Positions 7,323 through 15,824 of a DNA stretch of 34,923 nt are shown in pieces (positions within the stretch are counted from its first letter, which is position 1; every line of letters begins with the position of its first letter). The stretch spans positions 1 through 34,923 of the forward strand of contig PBYV01000065.1 of assembly GCA_002729765.1 (NCBI GenBank), written 5' to 3'. The position numbers and the translations under genes are program-made. Origin of the DNA: Acidimicrobiaceae bacterium (lineage in GTDB: Bacteria > Actinomycetota > Acidimicrobiia > Acidimicrobiales > MedAcidi-G1). Below the pieces are notes generated by a model that saw nothing but the letters and a program-made list of their open reading frames with translations, was not told where the DNA came from and searched no databases.

Positions 7323-8465
7323 TTATTTCCTTTTCTTTTTCTTACGTTTTTTCTGACTTCTAGGCACATTCGTACCTGAAGGTGTGATTCTTCCTGTATT
7401 TCTTGATTTTTCAATAGGCGAATCAACATCGCTTTTTTCTTTACGTTTTTCCTTTTTACTTGATTTGACAGTCTTTTTTTCATTTAAATGAGAACTGTTC
7501 TCATTACTTCCAGCAGTAGTTCTTTTTCTTTTAGCTTCTGTGGAAGAAGCTGGATTTGTAGGTGTTTTACCTTTCTTTTTTGCTTTCTGTGTGTGTTGTT
7601 TTATCTCAGATTTTTCAATTTTTTCTGATGATGCAGGTGGGGCACTTACTACAACACTTTCTTTAGTTGCGTTTTCACCATAAAACTTTCTAGTTATATA
7701 ACCCTGTTGAATAATTCTGTACAAATTAGAAATAACAAAATAAACAACAAGAGCCGCATCAAAACTAAATGAGATAACAGGTAAGAAAAATGGCATTACT
7801 TTGAAAATCATCTGCTGTTGAGGACTGATAGCAGCCTGTTGATTTCTTCCACGTATTTGTTTTTGTTGATACCAAGAAGAAGCAAAAACTAATAAAATTA
7901 AAATGAAATAAGGAACTGAAGTAACAAAACCGTCAGAAAGCGCATCGCTCGCCGATCTAGCAAGATCTACTCCCCAGGAAACCATTTCTTTCTCTTGGCT
8001 TAAATCATTAAATAAAGCACTTTGATGATCTATGTAGTCAGGATAAAAAACTTCTAGACGATCAGGAGGAACAGAAATTTCTTGATTAAATCTCCCAGAT
8101 ATCCATCCTGCATGTTCACCAATATTAGAAATACGTCTAGTTAATCCACGAATAACGTTATATAAAACAAGAAAAACTGGTGCTTGAACAAAAAGTGGTA
8201 AGCAACCTGAAAGAGGATTTACATTATTAGCTGTATAAAAAGCCATAACCTCCTTATTCATTCTTTCTTTATCGTTTTTATACTTATTTTGGATCTTTTT
8301 TAACTCTGGCTGAACATGTTGAATCTTGATCATTGAACGAGTCTGTTTCAACGTCAAAGGAGTGAGAATCACCATTATTAAAAGTGTTAAAAGTGTTATG
8401 GACATGCCATATGAAGGCCAAAAGTCATAAAACCAAGACAATAAATTCGCTAATAAATCAAACAT
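7323..8465 (-). CDS. yidC: Membrane protein insertase YidC with long polybasic tail
   Basis: A 380-residue YidC/Oxa1 insertase without the large periplasmic domain of Gram-negative forms. The hydrophilic groove region includes TLKQTRSMIK, where R43 is the likely conserved groove arginine. The NNVNPLSGCLPLFVQAPVFLVLYNVI block (about 80-105) is the family signature, and further membrane segments follow to about residue 255. The last 115 or so residues are disordered and strongly basic, ending in a run of Lys/Arg, as expected for a ribosome-contacting tail. It overlaps yidD by 8 bases and lies directly upstream of jag. It works alone or with SecYEG to insert membrane proteins. Confidence 0.95.
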   Translation of the reverse strand: MFDLLANLLSWFYDFWPSYGMSITLLTLLIMVILTPLTLKQTRSMIKIQHVQPELKKIQNKYKNDKERMNKEVMAFYTANNVNPLSGCLPLFVQAPVFLVLYNVIRGLTRRISNIGEHAGWISGRFNQEISVPPDRLEVFYPDYIDHQSALFNDLSQEKEMVSWGVDLARSASDALSDGFVTSVPYFILILLVFASSWYQQKQIRGRNQQAAISPQQQMIFKVMPFFLPVISFSFDAALVVYFVISNLYRIIQQGYITRKFYGENATKESVVVSAPPASSEKIEKSEIKQHTQKAKKKGKTPTNPASSTEAKRKRTTAGSNENSSHLNEKKTVKSSKKEKRKEKSDVDSPIEKSRNTGRITPSGTNVPRSQKKRKKKKRK

Positions 8466-8751
8466 TTATTCGCCTTTTGTTTTCAGGAACAGGATCTAAA
8501 CCATGACCACCCCACGGATTACACCTAGAAATTCTTTTAATTGTTAGAAAAAACCCTTTAAAAAAGCCTTGTTTTTCAAAAGATTCGATTGCATAACTTG
8601 AACATGAAGGAAAAAACCTGCATGTACTTGGTCTTCCCGAAAAAATTGATTGGTACACACCAATTATTGAAACCAGTGTTTTAATAACAAAATTTCTGTT
8701 CTTGGTTTCAAGATTTTTTGAGGAAAAGGAATAAATAGACAAATTAATCAT
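8458..8751 (-). CDS. yidD: YidD membrane protein insertion efficiency factor
   Basis: A 97-residue YidD with the family core: CRFFPSCSSYAIESFEKQG and CNPWGGHGLDPVPE. The N-terminal 30 residues, rich in Ser and Asn, are an extension ahead of the usual amphipathic start. It assists YidC in inserting membrane proteins. It overlaps rnpA by 8 bases and yidC by 8 bases, in the conserved rpmH-rnpA-yidD-yidC operon. Confidence 0.94.
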   Translation of the reverse strand: MINLSIYSFSSKNLETKNRNFVIKTLVSIIGVYQSIFSGRPSTCRFFPSCSSYAIESFEKQGFFKGFFLTIKRISRCNPWGGHGLDPVPENKRRINV

Positions 8752-9088
8752 TATCTTTTCTTAAATCTTCAATAATGTTTTCTAAATTCTCCGTTAAAAA
8801 AGTAAAACTTTTATTATTAACCCCAGGAAAAACTCTTATTAAATAGTCACCGTTTGGAACTAATTTATTTTTTGTAATCATTTTTGCAAAAGCCTCTCGA
8901 AGTCTCCGTTTAATACGGTTTCTAACAACAGCACCGCCCACAGATCGCCCTACAGCAAATGCGACTCTAATACCATCTGAAAAATTGTCAGATGGACTGA
9001 AAACAACGCTCAAAAACCCTCGTTTTACTGTTTTTCCATTGACACGAAGATTGTTGAAGTCGCGCTTGTAGTGCAAACGACCTATCAA
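8744..9088 (-). CDS. rnpA: Ribonuclease P protein component
   Basis: A 114-residue C5-type protein with the RNR signature (R56-N-R58 within [14 protein letters not shown]) that contacts the RNase P RNA, plus basic residues throughout. It assists the catalytic RNA in removing 5' leaders from pre-tRNAs. It overlaps the rpmH stop by 4 bases and yidD by 8, so the whole block is likely translated as a coupled series. The RNA partner rnpB is not in this window. Confidence 0.95.
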   Translation of the reverse strand: MIGRLHYKRDFNNLRVNGKTVKRGFLSVVFSPSDNFSDGIRVAFAVGRSVGGAVVRNRIKRRLREAFAKMITKNKLVPNGDYLIRVFPGVNNKSFTFLTENLENIIEDLRKDND

Positions 9089-9219
9089 GCTGAAAGCCGA
9101 GCTCGACCTTTCTGCCGACGGGCTTTAAGAACAGCCCTTCCTGCTCGTGTTTGCATTCTGTGACGGAAACCGTGTTTTCTTGATCTCCTTCGATTATTTG
9201 GTTGAAAAGTTCTTTTCAT
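9085..9219 (-). CDS. rpmH: 50S ribosomal protein L34
   Basis: A 44-residue L34 beginning [19 protein letters not shown] and ending in the basic QKGRARLSA, matching the family length exactly. An in-frame ATG further upstream (9276) would add 19 non-family residues; the ATG at 9219 is preferred because AGGAG lies at 9229-9233 with good spacing. It is the first gene of the minus-strand block that diverges from dnaA. Confidence 0.97.
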   Translation of the reverse strand: MKRTFQPNNRRRSRKHGFRHRMQTRAGRAVLKARRQKGRARLSA

Positions 9220-9408
9220 TAAATTTAACTCCTGTATAAACCCACATTTAGTCGAAAAATATGCAAGTTGTAACAAATAAAAATCTTTTATTTTTTTAGC
9301 AATAATTGTCTATCTAGCGTTTAATAAACAGTACAACTATTGATCGTATGGCAGAGCACACGAGACACCAACCGAATAGTTAATTAATGCATAAGTAAAA
9401 AAATGTGC

Positions 9409-9417
9409 TGTGTAAAA
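9409..9417 (-). promoter_or_regulatory. DnaA box (TTTTACACA)
   Basis: TGTGTAAAA on the + strand reads TTTTACACA on the minus strand and fits TTWTNCACA. On its own this degenerate form occurs by chance in AT-rich DNA; its place 11 bases from the next box makes it more credible. Confidence 0.5.
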
Positions 9418-9427
9418 ATAACACCCT

Positions 9428-9436
9428 TTATACACA
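9428..9436 (+). promoter_or_regulatory. DnaA box (TTATACACA)
   Basis: A strong-class DnaA box in the rpmH-dnaA intergenic region, in opposite orientation to its neighbour at 9409-9417. Confidence 0.7.
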
Positions 9437-9596
9437 GAAAATAATCAAATCTGAAATACCACACAAAACATTAATTAAACGCCCGCTTTGCTTCTAATGG
9501 CCTATCTAATGCTACGTTTCTGCACTTAGTAGCGCGAAAGAAAATGTTATTAGAAATTAAGTTTTTTATATTTCTTTCCACATAAGAATCCACACC

Positions 9597-9605
9597 TGTG
9601 GATAA
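9597..9605 (-). promoter_or_regulatory. Perfect DnaA box just upstream of dnaA
   Basis: TGTGGATAA on + is TTATCCACA on -, the highest-affinity consensus. It ends 5 bases before the dnaA ribosome binding site (AGGAG at 9611-9615), so DnaA bound here could both act at the origin and repress its own gene. It follows directly on an AT-rich tract. Confidence 0.85.
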
Positions 9606-9620
9606 TGAAGAGGAGAAGTT

Positions 9621-11093
9621 TTGGAAGAAATTATCGAAGAAAATGCAACATTTTTGTGGGAATCTTGCGCTACAGCAATCAAATCTCAAGTGTCTGAAGT
9701 TGTTTGGCAGGTTACCTTTAGCTCTGTAATACCAGTTGAAATAAAAAATGATCAACTCGTTCTTCAGGTGCCAAGCACTGTGGTTAGAGACCGCATCGAA
9801 GGAAGATATAAAAAACTGGTTTCAGAAACACTTTCTGAAATAAGCGATGATCAATTTAATATTGCGGTCAATGTTGTAACAGAACCTATTTCTCAAAACT
9901 TAGAAGAAGTTGATGCAATAGAAGAAGCTGATGGCGGTTTTGTATTACAAAAAATTGAAGAGTTTGAAGACAATTTAATAATGAAAAACCTGGAAGAAAA
10001 AGAGGACAGCAAGCTTGTTAATAATGTTTCTTTAACTCAGGAAATTGAAACAGACACCGCAGGAACAAAAACTTTTAAATACACGTTTAATGATTTTGTT
10101 ATAGGTTCGTCTAACAGGTTTGCGCATGCAGCAGCTTTAGCGGTAGCCGAAACCCCCGGGCGTTCTTATAATCCTTTGTTTATTTATGGTGACGCTGGTC
10201 TTGGTAAAACACACCTTTTACAAGCAGTTGGAAATTACGTAACTGATCATTACAAAAATCACGAAGTTCGCTACGTGTCAAGTGAAACTTTTATGAACCG
10301 TTTCGTCGAAGCTATTAGAAACAAAACCCTCCCAGAATTTAAACAACATTTTCGTGAGATTGATGTCTTGCTTGTGGACGACATTCAATTTATGGAAGGA
10401 AAAGAAGGTCTTCAAGAAGAGTTTTTTCATACGTTTAACACAATTCAACAGGCTGGTGGACAAATTGTTCTATCAAGTGACCGACCACCTGATTCAATTC
10501 CAACACTAGAAGACAGGTTACGCAGCCGTTTTAAAATGGGGCTTGTTACAGATATTCAAGCACCAGACCTAGAAACACGTTTAGCTATTTTAAGTAAAAA
10601 AACAGAAGAGAACCCTGGGGGAATAATTGTTCCTGATGAAGTTCTACAATTCATTGCAGAAAACATTACAGAAAACATTAGAGAGTTAGAAGGTGCGCTT
10701 ACAAGAGTTTCTGCATATGCAAAATTAAATCATGAACCATGCACTAAAGCTCTTGCAATAACTGTTTTAGGTGACCTAATTAGTTCAAACGCTCCACGAC
10801 CAATTACACCAGAATTAATTTTTGAACAAACAACAGAAATGTATGGTTTTTCAAAAGAAGAATTAATTGGAGGGAGCCGTAGACGACCTCTCGTAACAGC
10901 AAGGCAGGTTGCTATGTATATTTTTCGTGAACTAACAGATTTAAGTTATCCAAGCATTGCAAGAGAATTTGGAGGAAGAGATCACACAACTGTTATTCAT
11001 GCTGTTGAAAAAATTAAAGGGTTAATGGCAGAAAGAAGAGAAATTTATGACCAGGTCACTTCTTTAATTTCAGCTTTACGTGACAACAAGTAA
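9621..11093 (+). CDS. dnaA: Chromosomal replication initiator DnaA
   Basis: A 490-residue DnaA. Domain I covers about residues 1-85, followed by a strikingly acidic linker (about 90-150). The AAA+ domain has Walker A GDAGLGKT at 190-197 and Walker B LLVDDIQF around 250-257, and domain IV ends with the DnaA-box-reading GGRDHTTVIHAVEKI from about 451. The start is TTG at 9621, supported by AGGAG at 9611-9615; no nearby ATG fits. ATP-bound DnaA oligomerises on DnaA boxes, melts the origin and recruits helicase. Consensus boxes flank the gene on both sides. dnaN follows after 158 bases. Confidence 0.98.
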   Translation: MEEIIEENATFLWESCATAIKSQVSEVVWQVTFSSVIPVEIKNDQLVLQVPSTVVRDRIEGRYKKLVSETLSEISDDQFNIAVNVVTEPISQNLEEVDAIEEADGGFVLQKIEEFEDNLIMKNLEEKEDSKLVNNVSLTQEIETDTAGTKTFKYTFNDFVIGSSNRFAHAAALAVAETPGRSYNPLFIYGDAGLGKTHLLQAVGNYVTDHYKNHEVRYVSSETFMNRFVEAIRNKTLPEFKQHFREIDVLLVDDIQFMEGKEGLQEEFFHTFNTIQQAGGQIVLSSDRPPDSIPTLEDRLRSRFKMGLVTDIQAPDLETRLAILSKKTEENPGGIIVPDEVLQFIAENITENIRELEGALTRVSAYAKLNHEPCTKALAITVLGDLISSNAPRPITPELIFEQTTEMYGFSKEELIGGSRRRPLVTARQVAMYIFRELTDLSYPSIAREFGGRDHTTVIHAVEKIKGLMAERREIYDQVTSLISALRDNK

Positions 11094-11094
11094 C

Positions 11095-11103
11095 TTTTCC
11101 ACA
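11095..11103 (+). promoter_or_regulatory. DnaA box (TTTTCCACA), directly after dnaA stop
   Basis: Fits TTWTNCACA and starts 2 bases after the dnaA stop codon. The same 9-mer also occurs inside coding sequence at 6866 (+ strand) and 18038, so this match alone is weak; the cluster around it is the argument. Confidence 0.5.
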
Positions 11104-11189
11104 AGATTTTTTTTGAATTGTTTTTGCTGTGGACACCTGTGTATTTAACGTGGATTATGAAACAGTGGTTGACCTGCAAAAATAAACCT

Positions 11190-11198
11190 TTATCCACA
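11190..11198 (+). promoter_or_regulatory. Perfect DnaA box (TTATCCACA) between dnaA and dnaN
   Basis: An exact high-affinity DnaA box 54 bases upstream of the dnaN start, in the same orientation as both genes. Confidence 0.85.
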
Positions 11199-11251
11199 AT
11201 TCACAAGACCTATTACATCTACTAAGTTTAAGAAAAACAAAGAAGTTATAA

Positions 11252-12346
11252 ATGAAATTTAAATGTGAAAAAGAAATTTTAGAAAAAACATTTTCTCTAG
11301 CAAAAAAAGCAACACCAAATAGAAGTGGAGCAAATCCAGTTTTATCTGGTCTTTTTATGGAATTAAAAAAAGACAAACTTGTTGTTTTGGGAAGTGATTT
11401 AGATTTAACAATTCGTATTGAATTAAAAGTAGGTGGTGAACAAGACGGTAAAGCTGTAATTCCAGGGGCCTTGCTTGCTGATATAAGTAGAGTTTTAGAC
11501 GATGGTCAAATTTCGTTTGTAACTAAAGAAGACGAAATACAAATTACTAGCGGTAAGTCTGAATTTAATTTAAGAACCTTACCTGTTGATGAATTTCCAA
11601 AATTTGAAGAACCTGGAGGAAATGAAGCAACACTTGACACTCAAAGTTTAGCTAATGCTTTTGAACAGGTTGTTAAAGCCGCCAGTATGGATGACGCCCG
11701 CCCAATTTTAACAGGGGTTTTATTGGCAGCTGAACAAGAAGGACTCAGATTGGTTGCAACAGATTCTTATCGTATGGCAATCAGAGATATCCCAGGAACA
11801 GAAATTCTTAGTAGAGATGAAATTGTATTGGTTCCATCAAGAGCTTTAGATGTAGTTAAAAGAATTCTTAATGAAGGTAAAGAATTAACAGTTGTTTTAG
11901 GAGAAAAAGAGGCAGTTTTTAAAATTGGCAACATAAACATTGTTACAAGATTAATTGAAGGGGAGTTTCCTAATTACAAAGGGTTAATACCAGAAAAAAA
12001 TAAGAACAAACTTGTTATTAATAGAGAAGAAACACTCGCAGCTTTACAAAGAGTAAAACTTCTTGCACGAGAAGCCACTCCTGTTCGATTAATTATGACT
12101 GATAAAAAAATAGAATTATTAGCCATAGAACAAGATATAGGACAAGCTACAGAAACAATTGAAGGTAATTATTCCGGTGAAGAAATCACAGTAGCTTTTA
12201 ACCCCGATTATTTAATAGATGGCTTAGAAGTTATTTCAACAGAAGAAGTAACACTAGAAACAACTGATGCTTTAAAACCAGCAATTTTAAAAGGATTAGA
12301 CGAAGAAACATTTTTATATTTATTAATGCCAGTAAGAGTTTCTTAA
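11252..12346 (+). CDS. dnaN: DNA polymerase III beta subunit (sliding clamp)
   Basis: A 364-residue beta clamp with the usual three repeated domains. Recognisable segments include the N-terminal MKFKCEKEILEKTFSLAKKATP, the central DDARPILTGVLL and TDSYRMAI, and the C-terminal LKPAILKG ending in YLLMPVRVS, which is the canonical clamp terminus. It forms a ring dimer that holds DNA polymerase III on the template and docks other factors through clamp-binding motifs. The ATG at 11252 follows a purine-rich AAAGAAG. recF starts 2 bases after its stop. Confidence 0.98.
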   Translation: MKFKCEKEILEKTFSLAKKATPNRSGANPVLSGLFMELKKDKLVVLGSDLDLTIRIELKVGGEQDGKAVIPGALLADISRVLDDGQISFVTKEDEIQITSGKSEFNLRTLPVDEFPKFEEPGGNEATLDTQSLANAFEQVVKAASMDDARPILTGVLLAAEQEGLRLVATDSYRMAIRDIPGTEILSRDEIVLVPSRALDVVKRILNEGKELTVVLGEKEAVFKIGNINIVTRLIEGEFPNYKGLIPEKNKNKLVINREETLAALQRVKLLAREATPVRLIMTDKKIELLAIEQDIGQATETIEGNYSGEEITVAFNPDYLIDGLEVISTEEVTLETTDALKPAILKGLDEETFLYLLMPVRVS

Positions 12347-12348
12347 AA

Positions 12349-13431
12349 ATGTTTTTAAGCCAATTGTGGCTAACAAATTTTAGAAATTACGAAACAGCTC
12401 AACTTGTTTTTGATGAGGGAATAACACTTATAACCGGGGATAACGGAAACGGTAAAACAAATTTACTTGAAGCAATTGCATGGTTTTCTAAAGGAAAATC
12501 TTTTCGCGGTTCACCAAACGAAGCATTAATTTTACAAAACAAAGAAAAAGCAATATTAAGAGCTGAAATTTTACAAAACAAAAGAAAAACAATGTTAGAA
12601 GTTGAATTAAATAATTTTGGAAGAAACCAACTTCAAATTAACGGAAAAAAAGTAAACAAGAAAAAAGAACTCCAAGAAAAAATTAAAACAACAATTTTTG
12701 GACCAGATGACCTTTCTTTAATAAAAGGAAGTCCAACCGAAAGAAGAAACTATTTAGATGAGTTACTTTTTGATTTACACACGAAAAACCAGTTAATAAA
12801 AACAAATTTTGAAAAATGTTTAAAACAAAGAAACACGTTGTTAAAACAAGCCAAAGGAAAAATAACTGTTGAAATTGAAACAACGCTTAATGTTTGGGAT
12901 GAAAAGTTTGCTGAAAGTGGTGAAAAACTTGCAGAAGAAAGAATAAATCTTTTAGAGAAGCTCAAACCCGAAATTGAAAACACATTAAAAAAATTCACAA
13001 AAAACCAAGACAGTGTTTCATTTGAATATGAAAAACTTTGGGAAAAAGGACAATTGTTTGAAGCCCTACAAAGTGAAAGGCAAACAGATATAAGGAGAGG
13101 AACCACTACAATCGGTCCACACAGAGACGAAATTGGAATAAAAGTAAACAATTTATTATCCAGGAACCACTCATCTCAAGGAGAGCAAAGGTCTTTAGCT
13201 TTAGGTTTACGTCTTGCGGGCCATGAAATTGTTAAAAGAACAACAGGAAGTGAACCGGTTGTTCTTTTAGATGATGTTTTTTCAGAACTTGATGATACAA
13301 GGTGTCAAATTCTTATCGATTTACTTCCTAAAAAACAAGCAGTTCTGACCACAACAGGTAAATTGCCAACTGGAGTAAAACCCGATTATAAATATCATGT
13401 GGTCGAGGGAATAATCAAAAGCAGTGAATAA
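12349..13431 (+). CDS. recF: DNA replication and repair protein RecF
   Basis: A 360-residue SMC-like ATPase. Walker A is G30-DNGNGKT, the ABC-type signature is SSQGEQRSLALGLRLAG, and Walker B is PVVLLDDVFSELD. The N-terminal MFLSQLWLTNFRNYETAQL is the classic RecF start. With RecO and RecR it loads RecA at gaps on single-stranded DNA. It starts 2 bases after dnaN and overlaps the DUF721 gene by 8 bases, giving the conserved dnaN-recF-DUF721-gyrB order. The middle region is unusually rich in Lys and Asn, in line with genome-wide AT bias. Confidence 0.97.
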   Translation: MFLSQLWLTNFRNYETAQLVFDEGITLITGDNGNGKTNLLEAIAWFSKGKSFRGSPNEALILQNKEKAILRAEILQNKRKTMLEVELNNFGRNQLQINGKKVNKKKELQEKIKTTIFGPDDLSLIKGSPTERRNYLDELLFDLHTKNQLIKTNFEKCLKQRNTLLKQAKGKITVEIETTLNVWDEKFAESGEKLAEERINLLEKLKPEIENTLKKFTKNQDSVSFEYEKLWEKGQLFEALQSERQTDIRRGTTTIGPHRDEIGIKVNNLLSRNHSSQGEQRSLALGLRLAGHEIVKRTTGSEPVVLLDDVFSELDDTRCQILIDLLPKKQAVLTTTGKLPTGVKPDYKYHVVEGIIKSSE

Positions 13432-13723
13432 AGAACCGGTTCATTTGCGTTCTGTTTTAGAACAACTACTTAAAGATTTCGGAACACCAGACATCACTAC
13501 TGTCACTTCTATTATTGACCAATGGGAAGAAATTGTTGGAAGTGATCTAGCAACAAAAATTTCTGCTGTTGCAATTAGTGGTTCTGAGCTTATTGTTCGT
13601 GTAGATGATCCAGCTTGGGCAAGTCAAATAAGCTGGTTAGAAAATCAACTTTTGGACAAAATTACAAGACTTATTGGTGAGGAAAAAATAACTTCAATTA
13701 GAGTTAGAACAACATCTAAATAA
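13424..13723 (+). CDS. DUF721 / DciA-like protein
   Basis: A 99-residue DUF721 protein: VTSIIDQWEEIVGSDLATKISAVAISGSELIVRVDDPAWASQISWLENQLLDKI is the typical core, with the invariant WxxIVG and AWAxEL-like segments. DciA, the best-known DUF721 member, is the ancestral loader/operator of the replicative helicase in bacteria without DnaC or DnaI, and the place next to recF and gyrB fits that role (Rv0004 in mycobacteria). It starts with GTG inside the end of recF (8-base overlap). Whether this shorter actinobacterial form loads DnaB is inference. Confidence 0.85.
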   Translation: MNKEPVHLRSVLEQLLKDFGTPDITTVTSIIDQWEEIVGSDLATKISAVAISGSELIVRVDDPAWASQISWLENQLLDKITRLIGEEKITSIRVRTTSK

Positions 13724-13763
13724 TTATTTTTAATAACTCAAATTAAAGCTTTTTGCTGTCTTT

Positions 13764-13797
13764 TTGACACCCTAAAACGGCATATAAATGCTATGAT
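13764..13797 (+). promoter_or_regulatory. Candidate gyrB promoter and structured leader
   Basis: A TTGACA at 13764-13769 and a TATGAT at 13792-13797 preceded by TGC (extended -10) lie upstream of gyrB. The spacing of 22 is too long for a standard pair, so the extended -10 probably carries the activity if this is the promoter. The predicted leader of about 85 bases contains the inverted repeat CGGTTTT (13828-13834) and AAAACCG (13864-13870) and lacks a Shine-Dalgarno before the ATG. Confidence 0.4.
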
Positions 13798-13889
13798 GAA
13801 CAGGTTGTGTTATTACCCTCTGACCTGCGGTTTTATATTAAAAATTGCATTATTTTCCAAGTAAAAACCGTTGTTGAAAATGGTATTAA

Positions 13890-15823
<1,934 letters not shown>

Positions 15824-15824
<1 letters not shown>

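Larger units (their letters stand above)
9220..9620. other. rpmH-dnaA intergenic region, left part of the putative oriC
   Basis: This 401-base gap between divergent rpmH and dnaA is the largest gene-free stretch in the window. It holds three DnaA boxes fitting TTWTNCACA (9409-9417, 9428-9436, 9597-9605), two very AT-rich tracts suitable for unwinding (about 9262-9300 and 9541-9590), and an inverted repeat AACTATT/AATAGTT (9335-9341, 9375-9381) enclosing a relatively GC-rich segment of unknown role. It must also hold the rpmH and dnaA promoters, which I cannot place confidently. The coding-strand polarity of the window switches here, as expected at an origin. Confidence 0.7.
11094..11251. other. 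dnaA-dnaN intergenic region, right part of the putative oriC
   Basis: This 158-base gap holds a perfect DnaA box at 11190-11198, a TTWTNCACA match at 11095-11103, and several two-mismatch versions on the minus strand (for example 11128-11136 and 11138-11146). In characterised Actinobacteria (Streptomyces, Mycobacterium) the dnaA-dnaN gap is the functional oriC, so this is the favoured origin core. The dnaN promoter must also be here or within dnaA. Confidence 0.7.

Noticed and set aside
6758-7363. Long open frame antisense to jag
   Set aside because: It is the complement of the Lys/Asn-rich jag linker, giving Phe/Leu/Ser runs with no domain pattern; jag itself has clear Jag-N, KH and R3H domains.
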